A stretch of DNA of 64,000 nt, taken from the NCBI RefSeq assembly GCF_002843565.1, contig NZ_CP025257.1, positions 496,001-560,000 on the forward strand, in the 5' to 3' direction. Shown piece after piece: positions 40,245-49,730 of this stretch. Under the pieces are notes generated by a model. The model ran no database searches, was not told the origin of the DNA, and was given only the letters and a program-made list of their open reading frames with translations. Numbering within the stretch: position 1 is the first letter of the stretch; each line of letters begins with the position of its first letter. The translations under genes and the position numbers were made by a program. This stretch comes from Mesoplasma syrphidae. Lineage in GTDB: Bacteria > Bacillota_I > Bacilli_A > Mycoplasmatales > Mycoplasmataceae.

Positions 40245-41648
40245 TTATCCTTTGTAAAATTCTTTTAATGTTTTACCTAACTTATTAGAATTTGATGGAG
40301 TTTTTAATTTTCGAATTGTTTTTGCTTCAATTTGGCGAATACGTTCACGTGTTACATTTAACTCTTTTCCAACCTCTTCTAAAGTTTTTGGTGAGTCATA
40401 TTTGGTTAAATGTGATTTAATAACTTCATTTTCATAAACCCTTACTTTTTCAATTGGCGTATCAAAATGCAAATCTAGCTCCTTAATAGCATTTTTCAAT
40501 TCCTCAGCAGTATCATCACCACATTCAGAAGCTAATCTTAAGATTGTTCTTAACTTTGTAGGAATAATTCCATATCTCATGCGAATAACTTTTTCTTCTC
40601 TTGCTGGCATTTCAGAAAATACTTTGTCTATTTCTTCTCTCAAAACTTCTTTTTCAGCAAAATCATTTGGAGAAATCATATCCTTATCTTCAACAAAATC
40701 TCCGAAATGAGTATCATCTTCATCTCCAAATGGTTTTTCTAATGAAACGGGTTCTACGGACAATTTTTTAATTTCAATAACCTTAGCAGGAGTTAAACCT
40801 GTTCCAACTTTATCAGCAATTTCTTCAGCTGATGGCTCTCTACCTAATTCCTGAGTTAGCTGACGTTCAACTCTTGCTAATTTGTTAATTGTTTCAACCA
40901 TATGAACTGGAATACGAATTGTTCTTGCCTGATCGGCAATTGCACGAGTAATAGCTTGACGAATTCATCAAGTTGCGTAAGTTGAAAATTTAAAACCTTT
41001 TGTATAGTCAAACTTGTCCACAGCTTTCATTAATCCAATATTTCCTTCTTCAATTAAATCTGGAAAATCCAAACCACGATTTAAATGTTTTCTAGCAACA
41101 GAAATAACCAATTTCAAGTTTGATTCAATTAATTTGTGACGTCCTTCCTGAACTTCTTCAGGATCTGGAGAGGTTAACATTTTGGCGTATTCAATTTCCT
41201 CATCTTTTGTCAAAATTTTTCCTGATCCAATTTTATGGAAGTATGTCTTGATAATATCCTGAATTTTTGTTTCATTTGAAATTCCACCAACACGATATTT
41301 CATTTGTGTTGTATCTTTTGCTTCTTTTCTACCCTTTGCAGCAGACTTTTTAGCAATTGCCATTTCATCAGCAAAATCATCATCAATCTCAACTTCATCA
41401 AATTCTTCTGCAAGAGATACCAAATCAACATCCAAGTCCGTAAATTTTGCTCCCAGTTTTTCCAAATCATTTAACAAATTTTCATAAACATTGTCATCTG
41501 CATTTGGAAAAATTGATGTGAATCCCTCCTGAACTTCTTCTGTAGAAATTTCATTTTCATTCTCTTTTAAATAATGACTAACATATTCTCTAAACTCGTC
41601 CACACTTTTAATATTTTTGATACTTTTTTTATCATTAAACTTTTTCAT
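40245..41648 (-). CDS. rpoD: Primary sigma factor (sigma A) with an insertion in region 4
   Basis: Housekeeping sigma factor, 467 residues. Region 2 is intact ([44 protein letters not shown]); region 3 and the start of region 4 ([14 protein letters not shown], 348-360) follow. Instead of about ten residues there are about 62 before [20 protein letters not shown] (423-441), giving an insert of roughly 50 residues (361-420) containing two predicted helices. The -35-reading helix itself is normal. It lies in the dnaG-rpoD macromolecular synthesis operon, 3 nt after dnaG. Confidence 0.95.
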
Positions 41649-41651
41649 TTT

Positions 41652-43484
41652 TTACCTCTTCATTTTGTTTGCCATTTTTCTTAAAATATCCAAACGTTGC
41701 ATAATTAACATTTTTTCTTCAGAACTGGTTGCATTTTTTAGTTCAATCTCTGCTCGATGAACTGCCAAATATGATTGATACTGATTCAACATTATGAAAG
41801 CATCATCAATTTCTTTTTCTGAAGCATCAAGCATAATAATTTTGTTGGCTAATATTAATTCAATTTGGTTTCGATAGTCAACTATTCTATCTTCAATTAG
41901 TTTTAAGGCTTGCTCGGGATTACCACCATGATAATTACCACAACGATATTCTGAGATAATTCCTCTCATTGCACTGCGAATATTATTATTAATTATCAAT
42001 TCTATATTCTGTGCAATCTTATCTAAATACTGACTAGATTTTAACAACGAAACAAAGACTTTTTGCTCAGCAATTTCATAAGCCTTTTTAATAATTGGGT
42101 CAACTTCTCTTGCAAGTGGTTTGCTATTTTTGATTGTATTTTCTTGTTTGTCAACAAAAATCTTTTTCGAGTTTCCGTTTACTTTATTTGAAGATACAGT
42201 TGATTGAATTCTGAGCATTTGTATGATTGTAGATTGGGTCAACTTCGTTAATTTCATTAATAACAATATCGTTTTATCAATAATCACCGGATCTTTAATG
42301 CCATCAATAAAATCTCCAATTTTGGTCAAATACTGAGATATGGAATCAGGATTATTATTGTCCACATTTTCCCACATTTTTTTTACCAAAAAAATAGCAG
42401 GATGAGTTGAATCTTCAATTCTTGAAATAACAAAATCTTTTTGACCATCCTGAATTAATTCATCCGGGTCTTGATTTGTATTGTTATCAACAATTGTTGT
42501 TTTTATGTTTGCTCTCATTAATGCTTTTGCTGCTTTGATTGTGGCATTAATTCCTGCTAAATCTCCATCCAAGAATAGCTTAACTTCCATTTTATTACTT
42601 TTAAATAACTTTATATGATATTCGCTTAATGCAGTTCCCATAATTGCAATTGCATTTTTAATGCCAATAGATTCAAGACTTATCACATCCATGAATCCTT
42701 CTAAAACAATCACCTGATTATTTTCCATATGCATTCTTAAAACATTTTGAATATTATACGCTAATTGTGATTTTTTAAAAATCAAATTCTCACGACTGTT
42801 TATATATTTTGGTTTCTCATCATTTAAAGCTCTTGCTGAAAATCCAATAATATAATTATCTTCATTTTTAATGGGAAAAATAATTCTATTAACAAAATAA
42901 TCCTTAATTTCCAAATCATAAACTGTCCCTAATCCAGCATCACTAATTTGCTGTTTGGAGTATCCTTTTTCCAATAGCCTTTCGCATAAACTTGCTTGGC
43001 GTGATGAATAACCAATTTCGAAGCTAGAAATCTGATCATTTAGAATATTTCGACTTGACAAGTATTCATGAGCAGTTTTTCCTAATTGAGAAAACATTAA
43101 AGTTCTATAAAAATTGTTAGCCTCTTCATTTAATTTAAAAATCATCTTTTCATCATCTGAATATTTTTCCTTGATTGCATAATTTTTTAACTCATTGATT
43201 TCAATTCCGGTAATCTCAGCTACTTTTTTTAATGCAGATGGAAAGTTAATTTTTTCGAACTTTTTGACAAATTCAATAACTGTTCCTCCAACATGACAAG
43301 AAAAACAACTGAATATTTTTTTTTCTGGAGACACAGACATTGATGGATTTCCATCTTGATGAAAAGGACATACTCCTCAATAATTTCTCCCCTTTTTTTG
43401 AAGAGTCAAATAAGATGAGATTATGGTAACAATGTCAGCTTTCTCAACTATTTCAGCAATTTTTTTTTCAGAAATAATCGCCAT
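41652..43484 (-). CDS. dnaG: DNA primase
   Basis: Makes RNA primers for replication; 610 residues. The N-terminal CHC2 zinc finger is CPFHQDGNPSM ... CFSCHVGG. The TOPRIM core contains VIVLEGFMDVISLESIG and KLFLDGDLAGINAT (DxD). A C-terminal helicase-interaction domain follows. ATG 43484 is preceded by GAGGGGGAT. It sits between glyS and rpoD, a classical bacterial arrangement. Confidence 0.96.
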
Positions 43485-43512
43485 ATTACCATCCCCCTCA
43501 CTTTTTTAGAGT

Positions 43513-44892
43513 CTAATTTTTTTGTTTTAATTTTTGTTTCAAATATTCTTCAATTTGCGAAATTTCAATTCGCTCTTGCAGCATTGAATCACGATTTCTA
43601 AGTGTAACCTTATTATCATCTAAAGAATCAAAATCATAAGTTATTACAAAAGGTGTCCCTATTGCATCTTGTCGACGATAACGTTTACCCACATTGCCAG
43701 TCTCGTCATATGTTGCATCAAAATTCACTAATAATTTTTCAAATAGTTGCTTAGCTGGTTCAATTAGTTGTTTCTGGAGCGGCATAATAGCTACTTGATA
43801 TGGAACTAATGAATATGGAAGTTTCATAACAACTCTAGAGTTATTTGCTTCTAATTGCTCTACAGTGTATGCCTGTCACATAATTGCTAACATCATACGT
43901 TCAACCCCAACAGATGGTTCAATTACATTTGCCAAAATTTTTTGATTTGATAATGGATCTAAATATGTCAAATCTTGACCCGAACTGCTCTGATGAGCGT
44001 TCAAATCAAAATTGCCACGATCAGCTATTCCTCATAACTCACCTCATCCAAATGGAAACTTAAATTCAATGTCACTTGTTTGATTTGAATAGTGAGCCAG
44101 TTCATCATTTTCATGTTTGCGAATGCGATAGTTTTTTTTATCAATTTGAATTTTCTCAGTTAGAAAAGTTTCAACTTTCTCCATTCAATATTCAAATCAG
44201 TTTTCACCATCATTTGGGTTATAAAAAAATTCTAGCTCCATTTGTTCAAATTCACGAGTTCTAAAAATAAAATTTCCAGGCGTGATTTCATTTCTAAATG
44301 ACTTTCCAATTTGCCCTATTCCAAATGGCAATTTTTTACGCAGTGATCTTTGAGAATTTTTAAAATTAATAAAAATGCCTTGAGCTGTTTCTGGTCTTAA
44401 AAAAACTGCTGACGATTCATCTTCTAGTACTCCTTGATTTGTTTTAAACATTAACGCAAATTTACGGATATTAGTGAAATTTGTTTCTCCACACTTTGAA
44501 CATTTAATTTGGTGCTCTTTAATATAATCTTCCATCTCTAAATTTGTCATTGCTCCTGATATAACAGTTTCATCAAACTCTTCAATCAATTTATCAGCTC
44601 GCCAACGAGAACCACATTTTTTGCAATCTATTAATGGATCATTAAATCCGTCAATATGACCCGATGCTTTCCAAACTTTGGAATTTAAAATAATTGAGCT
44701 ATCTAATCCAATATTCATTGGATTCTTTTTAACAAAGTAGTTTCATCATTCAGCTTTAAGCTTGGTCTTAATTTCAGCTCCCAACGGTCCATAGTCTCAA
44801 CTGTTTGCTAAACCTCCATAAATTTCTGATCCTTGAAAAACAAATCCTTGCGTTTTCAAATGATTAATCATTTCTTCCATATTTTTAACCAT
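43513..44892 (-). CDS. glyS: Glycyl-tRNA synthetase (dimeric alpha2 type)
   Basis: Class II synthetase of 459 residues: [20 protein letters not shown] at the N-terminus, zinc-binding CKKCGSRW and CSKCGET, motif 2 [20 protein letters not shown], motif 3 [10 protein letters not shown] and a C-terminal anticodon-binding domain. This is the single-chain type of mollicutes and some Firmicutes. TGA Trp codons break the frame. It is separated from recO by a terminator and runs on towards dnaG (28 nt). Confidence 0.95.
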
Positions 44893-44912
44893 AAATTGCC
44901 CCCATTTTTAAT

Positions 44913-44938
44913 AACAAAAGTCAGCATATCGCTGACCT
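44913..44938 (-). terminator. Terminator of ybeY-era-recO
   Basis: The minus-strand stem AGGTCAGC / GCTGACTT with a GATAT loop is followed by a T-rich tract, 25 nt after the recO stop codon. Confidence 0.75.
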
Positions 44939-44962
44939 ATAAAATTTCTTTTCTATCAATAA

Positions 44963-45772
44963 TTATCCCAAATATTCTGTCGTTGTCAAGACACTATAAG
45001 TGTAGTTACTAAAGGTCTCTTCTTCAAATATTTTTTTAGAATTTAGAATTTTCATTGCATTGGTGTAAATTCCCAAATTATGTGAATAATGTTCCAATAA
45101 TACTTTGCATAAAATTAAAACATAAGCTGTTTCAAATTGATGATTAAAGACTGTAGAAAAAGTTTCAGAGTAAATTATTTTTAAAAAATTAATAAACTTA
45201 ACTGACTGCGGTTGCTCATTCAATTTAATGCAGTTTGGGCAAACAAATCCACACTCCTTAAAATCAAACAAGCGATAAAGTTTATTTGGTTTGTTACATC
45301 GATAACATTTATTTAATGAAAATTTACCACCCAAAGGTTTCAATAGATAAAATAGAAAAAAAACCATAGTAGAAAAAGGATCATTATTTTCATTAATATT
45401 GTTAAGCGCCTTTTCTAGACTCACAAAAATCTGAAAATTTTTGTTGTTAAAATCATTGCTTTCTAAAATTATAGAAATAATCACACTTGCAAATAAATAA
45501 TTGTCATAGTTCTTTGTTATGTTAAAGTTATTTTGAATTAAATCTCCAGTTTTGAGTTTTGACAATGAATTAGCTCTACGAGATTTGAAAATTTGAAAAT
45601 TTGAAACTGAAAAATTTTGAACAGAATAGCGATTTTTGCTTTCAGGTTTATTGATTCCCTTAGCGACAAAGCTTAGTTTACCATATTTGTCAGAATAAAT
45701 TGTAACAATTTTATCAAACTCTTCATAGTCAAATGAACTAATTACGATACCTTTTAAAATAGTCTCTGCCAT
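44963..45772 (-). CDS. recO: DNA repair protein RecO
   Basis: A 269-residue recombination mediator that loads RecA on SSB-coated DNA. It has an N-terminal OB-fold (ILKGIVISSFDYEEFDKIVT), KLSFVAKGINKPESKNR, and a zinc finger CYRCNKPNKLYRLF ... CPNC. It begins 2 nt after the era stop; era-recO is a conserved pair in Firmicutes. Contains no Trp. Confidence 0.92.
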   Translation of the reverse strand: MAETILKGIVISSFDYEEFDKIVTIYSDKYGKLSFVAKGINKPESKNRYSVQNFSVSNFQIFKSRRANSLSKLKTGDLIQNNFNITKNYDNYLFASVIISIILESNDFNNKNFQIFVSLEKALNNINENNDPFSTMVFFLFYLLKPLGGKFSLNKCYRCNKPNKLYRLFDFKECGFVCPNCIKLNEQPQSVKFINFLKIIYSETFSTVFNHQFETAYVLILCKVLLEHYSHNLGIYTNAMKILNSKKIFEEETFSNYTYSVLTTTEYLG

Positions 45773-45774
45773 AA

Positions 45775-46683
45775 CTAATATTTATTTTTATCATATCCCA
45801 TTTTTTTAATTAAACTTGGAGAATTACGTCAGTTTTCTTGTACCTTAACAAATAACTCTAAATGAACATTCTTTTCAAATAATTCCTTAATTTGTTTTTT
45901 TGATTTATATTTGATATCAGAAATTTTTGACCCTTGTTTTCCGATAATAATACCCTTCTGTGATTTTCGCTCAACAATTATGGATGCTGTTATCTCTATA
46001 TCATCTTCGCTTTCTTCAAGTTCATCAATCATTATCGCCACGCTGTGAGGAATTTCCTGACCAGCTTTCATTAAAATATTTTCACGAATTATTTCTCTAA
46101 TTGCAAAACGATTTGGCTGATCAGTTACAATATCATCATCATAAAATTGATAATCGTTTTCAGGTAAATTTTTAACAATTAAACTAACCAATTTATCAAT
46201 ATTAATATTATCAATTGTTGAAGTGACAATTGTATCTAAAAACTTATCTGACAATTCCTTTCATTCCAAAACTTTAGCAAATAGCTTATCTTTTGGAACT
46301 AAATCAGCTTTCGTGATTACTAGCACTTTGCTTACCTCGCTTTTCTCCAATTCTTTCAAAATAAACAGATCATTTTTACCAATAACTTCATCAGCTGGTA
46401 CCAAGAATAAGGCTAAGTCAACATCTTTCATGCTTCTTAACGCCGAAGCATTCATAATTCGATCCAATTCTTTTTTTGAAGTATGAATTCCAGGAGTATC
46501 GACAAAGACAACTTGATATTCATCCTTCTTTGTTAAAATTCCTCGAATATTATTTCTTGTAGTCTGAGCTTTATTTGTAACAATTGAAACTTTTGCTCCA
46601 ATAATTTTATTTAATAAAGTTGACTTACCAACATTTGGTCTTCCAACAATTGTTACAAATCCTGATTTAAATTCTTGTTTCAT
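45775..46683 (-). CDS. era: GTPase Era
   Basis: A 302-residue GTPase for 16S rRNA maturation and 30S assembly. G1 is GRPNVGKSTLL, then QTTRNNIRG, G3 DTPGIH and G4 TKAD; the KH domain contains ERKSQKGIIIGKQGSKI. The C-terminus is KKMGYDKNKY. TGA Trp codons lie at 46259 and 45829. It is between ybeY (4 nt) and recO (2 nt). Confidence 0.96.
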
Positions 46684-46687
46684 TATT

Positions 46688-47182
46688 TTATTCTCCTATG
46701 TAATCTTCATCTACAAATTTTATTTCATAGTTAATTTGACTCTCTAATAAAATATCATCTTGAAGTTTAAACATTCTTGTTTCATCTTCTAAACTAGTTT
46801 CATGATCATAACCCAACAAATGCAAAAATCCATGTGCAAATAAAAATCCCATCTCTTGTTCAATTGTATGATCGTATTTAATAGTTTTACGTTGAGCCTC
46901 TTCTAAACATAAAAATATATCTCCAACTTCTCTCACACCTAAAGCAATAACTTCTTGACTGCTCAATTCAACTGGAAAAGAGGTAACATCAGCAATATAA
47001 TTTTTACCACGATATTGTTGGTTGATTTCTTGTGCTCGTTGAGAATTTACAAATGTCACTGACAATTCAATTTTTTCTTTCAAGTTTAAAACCTTATGTG
47101 CATTAGTAAAAATATTTTTGGCAAATTTTTCTCATTTTTTCATATCGCTTGATGTTTCATTTATAAAATTTATTTCGATCAT
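46688..47182 (-). CDS. ybeY: Endoribonuclease YbeY
   Basis: A 164-residue zinc-dependent RNase involved in 16S rRNA 3' end maturation. The signature HGFLHLLGYDH and the upstream REVGDIFLCLE are intact. I chose ATG 47182, which is preceded by GGGGAT and gives a complete N-terminus (MIEINFINET); one TGA Trp codon follows soon after. It is the first gene of ybeY-era-recO. Confidence 0.94.
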
Positions 47183-47202
47183 TATTTATCCCCGTTTTTA
47201 TA

Positions 47203-47208
47203 ATTATA
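47203..47208 (-). promoter_or_regulatory. -10 element of ybeY-era-recO
   Basis: A minus-strand TATAAT about 21 nt upstream of ybeY, directly after the end of the C39 gene. The -35 region is weak. Confidence 0.4.
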
Positions 47209-47224
47209 CCCTACCGATATTGAG

Positions 47225-49075
47225 TTAGTATAAATCGTTAAAAACAATTAGCAAATTAGAATTAATCTCAGCTGCCAACTCTATAATTTTTAAAACATCC
47301 TCACGTCTTATCAAATAAAAATTTTGATCAATGATATAAACACTTTTGGATGTAAATAAGACACGACATAAAACAATAAGCTCTTTTTGAAATTCGCTTA
47401 ATCCTTCAGGAATAATTAAACTCTGAATTTTCACACCATATTTATTAGAGAATTCTAAGAAGGCATCGGTACTTAAAATTTTGTTTGCATTAATTGAAAA
47501 ATTATTATCTACTAAATTACTTAGTAGAGTTCCATATCAAATGTCTAGATTATAACTATTGCCATAATAAATTTGGGCTCGAATACTTAAAGTAGTAAAG
47601 TTAGAAACTTCCAAATTATTAATGAATACTTCAATAAGAGAATTTTTTACTGACTTATTAACAACTTTCAAAAAATTTCTTTCCTTTTTGAGAATATTAA
47701 TTCCTTTTAATAAGATGATTGGTGGCTGAGCAATTTCAACTAACTTGATAGTATGAATATTCGGACAACTATTGTTTGTCTTCGTATCAATAAAAAGTTT
47801 GTTAAGTTTGAAAACATAACTAAAATATTTTTTGCGATGTTTGAGAAAACTTAGCACCAGCTTTAAGTGAGTTTGGCTTAAACTATTAAGCACCAAAATG
47901 ATTATTAAATTTTCAAAAATAATTGCCTGTTTTTTTAAATCAAACCACAAAACTCAGTAAATCAAAAGTACTAAAATCTTATCCAATACTAGCTCAAAAT
48001 TTTTAAATCAGTCGATTTGAAAATGATGATTATTGTTTTTTAATTTTAGTAAAATCTGATCAATCATGACTTTTTCTTTTCCAGAATTTTGATAAATCTC
48101 TTTACTAGTTATATATTTTATAACTTCAATATTAGCTGATGGCGCTTGAATTGGAGTAGTGACGAGTAAGCTGATTCCTATTATGATAAAGTTATGAACA
48201 AAAATTAACCCCGCAACACCAAAATTAAGTTTGGCTATTACGAATGAACATATAACATTGGAGATTGTATTCGGAATTATGGGAATAATTATATTAATCA
48301 TAAAATCGATAATAAATTTGCTTTCTTCAAAAATTTTATAGTAGTCAATCTGATGACTATAATTGGTACAAAAATAGAAAAATTTTTTGAGCATAAAAAT
48401 ATGCTGTTTTTTTCGCAATTTTTCTACGACCAATGCATTGAGTTCTTTAAATAATAAGTTTAAAACAAATAATGTAAAAAAATAAATATACAAATAAATA
48501 TTAGGTTGGGAATAAACAAGATCTTGGCCATATTTTTTAATAAACTGTGCTTCGCCAATAAAAATTATTGTTGTAACAAAAGTTATTATTGAATAATTTA
48601 TTATGTATAATTTGTATCCTTTAAAATTAAATGCTTTTCAAAAGCCACGTTCTGCTTTGTAAAGTTTTCTATTAGCCGTAAAAATAATTATATTACCTGC
48701 AAAAATGCTTTGAAACTCTTTTCACGACAACATCGATTGACGAGATTTGCTTGGGTCATTAATAATTATTTTATTATCAGTAATTTGACTGACAATAATA
48801 AAATGCAAAATTCCTTGTTTATCAACAGTTTGAGCCAAAAAAGGTTTCTGCTTTTTTAATAACTCAAAATCAGTTACTTTTTCAAAAGCCTCTCCATTTA
48901 AAAAATAGGCTTTGGCAATGACCACTAAATCAAAAAAATTCAAACTCTTCGAGTCTAAATTTTGTTCGTATTTTATTTGATCAATATCAATAGTTGTATT
49001 ATGAAAAAAATTAATAAGCATAGCTAAACATGCAATGCCACATTCTTGATACCCTGTTTGCTTTATGTGTCTAAT
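47225..49075 (-). CDS. C39-peptidase ABC-transporter-like protein with degenerate ATPase, probable ATT start
   Basis: About 616 residues in one TGA-containing frame. The N-terminus is a C39 bacteriocin/pheromone-processing peptidase with Gln6, Cys12 (QTGYQECGIACLAM), His91 (GILHFIIV) and Asp107 (NDPS): all triad positions present. A multi-helix ABC type membrane domain follows (~150-400). The C-terminal nucleotide-binding domain keeps the start of the fold (PPIILLKGINI) but Walker A is replaced by VVNKSVKNSLIEV (~471-483), the signature is EGLSEFQKELIVLCR, and Walker B ends IIDQ. ATP hydrolysis seems unlikely. The frame has no ATG before residue 19; ATT 49073-49075 lies 5 nt after AGGGTG. It follows the DJ-1 gene. 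Confidence 0.75.
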
Positions 49076-49080
49076 TTTCT

Positions 49081-49100
49081 CACCCTTAAAGAATTAGAAA
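49081..49100 (-). promoter_or_regulatory. Shared 20-bp element upstream of the C39 gene
   Basis: Minus-strand TTTCTAATTCTTTAAGGGTG, 18/20 identical to the element before comEC (14931-14950) and again exactly 5 nt before an ATT codon. It fills almost the whole gap between the DJ-1 stop codon and the C39 reading frame. Confidence 0.6.
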
Positions 49101-49102
49101 AA

Positions 49103-49657
49103 TTAGTTGATTACCAGCGCTTTTGCCACTTTTTCACTTATTGTTTGGTCTTTTAGATACCCGACTATTGTCAATGCAAACTTTATAGCCGTCCCTGCAG
49201 ATTGCCCAGTTATAATATTTTCATCAATTGAGTAAGGCTTATTGTTTAAAATTGCTTCATCTAAAAATCTATTGCATCCAGGATATCCTGTAATTTTTTT
49301 GTTTACTGTAATTCCAGCTTTTCCCAATAATTGTGGTGCTGCGCAAATTGCCGCAACCATTTTTTGAGTTTCATTAAATTTCTTTATTGTCGATATCAAG
49401 AAGTCATTTTCAAATAACCCATTAACTCCTGGTCCCCCAGGAATGATAATTCCTTGATAATCATTATCTATAAAATTATGGCAGCTATAATCAGTATTAA
49501 TCTCGATTTGATGAGACCCCATTACCTTCAAACTGTCACTTAAAGCAATTAAATCAATTTCAATTTCAGCCCTACGTAAAATATCAATTATTGTAATTGC
49601 CTCAATTTCTTCAAAGCCTGGATGAATAAAAATTGCCACTTTGTTGTTTTTTATCAT
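49103..49657 (-). CDS. DJ-1/PfpI family protein
   Basis: A 184-residue protein with the DJ-1 fold: VAIFIHPGFEEIEAITIIDI with the conserved Glu of the nucleophile elbow partner, IIIPGGPG and the nucleophile MVAAICAAPQLL (Cys). Relatives act as glyoxalases/deglycases or chaperones; which applies here is open. A GAGGT ribosome binding site precedes the start. The C39 gene follows by about 27 nt. Confidence 0.88.
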   Translation of the reverse strand: MIKNNKVAIFIHPGFEEIEAITIIDILRRAEIEIDLIALSDSLKVMGSHQIEINTDYSCHNFIDNDYQGIIIPGGPGVNGLFENDFLISTIKKFNETQKMVAAICAAPQLLGKAGITVNKKITGYPGCNRFLDEAILNNKPYSIDENIITGQSAGTAIKFALTIVGYLKDQTISEKVAKALVIN

Positions 49658-49702
49658 TTTACAAACCTCGTTTCCTATAATATTATTTTACTCTAATGAA
49701 AT

Positions 49703-49727
49703 AAAAAAAGAACCCAATAGGTTCTTT
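49703..49727 (-). terminator. Terminator of the giant FtsX-type permease gene
   Basis: The minus-strand stem AAAGAACC / GGTTCTTT with a five-base loop is followed by T7, immediately after the permease stop codon. Confidence 0.85.
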
Positions 49728-49730
49728 AAA

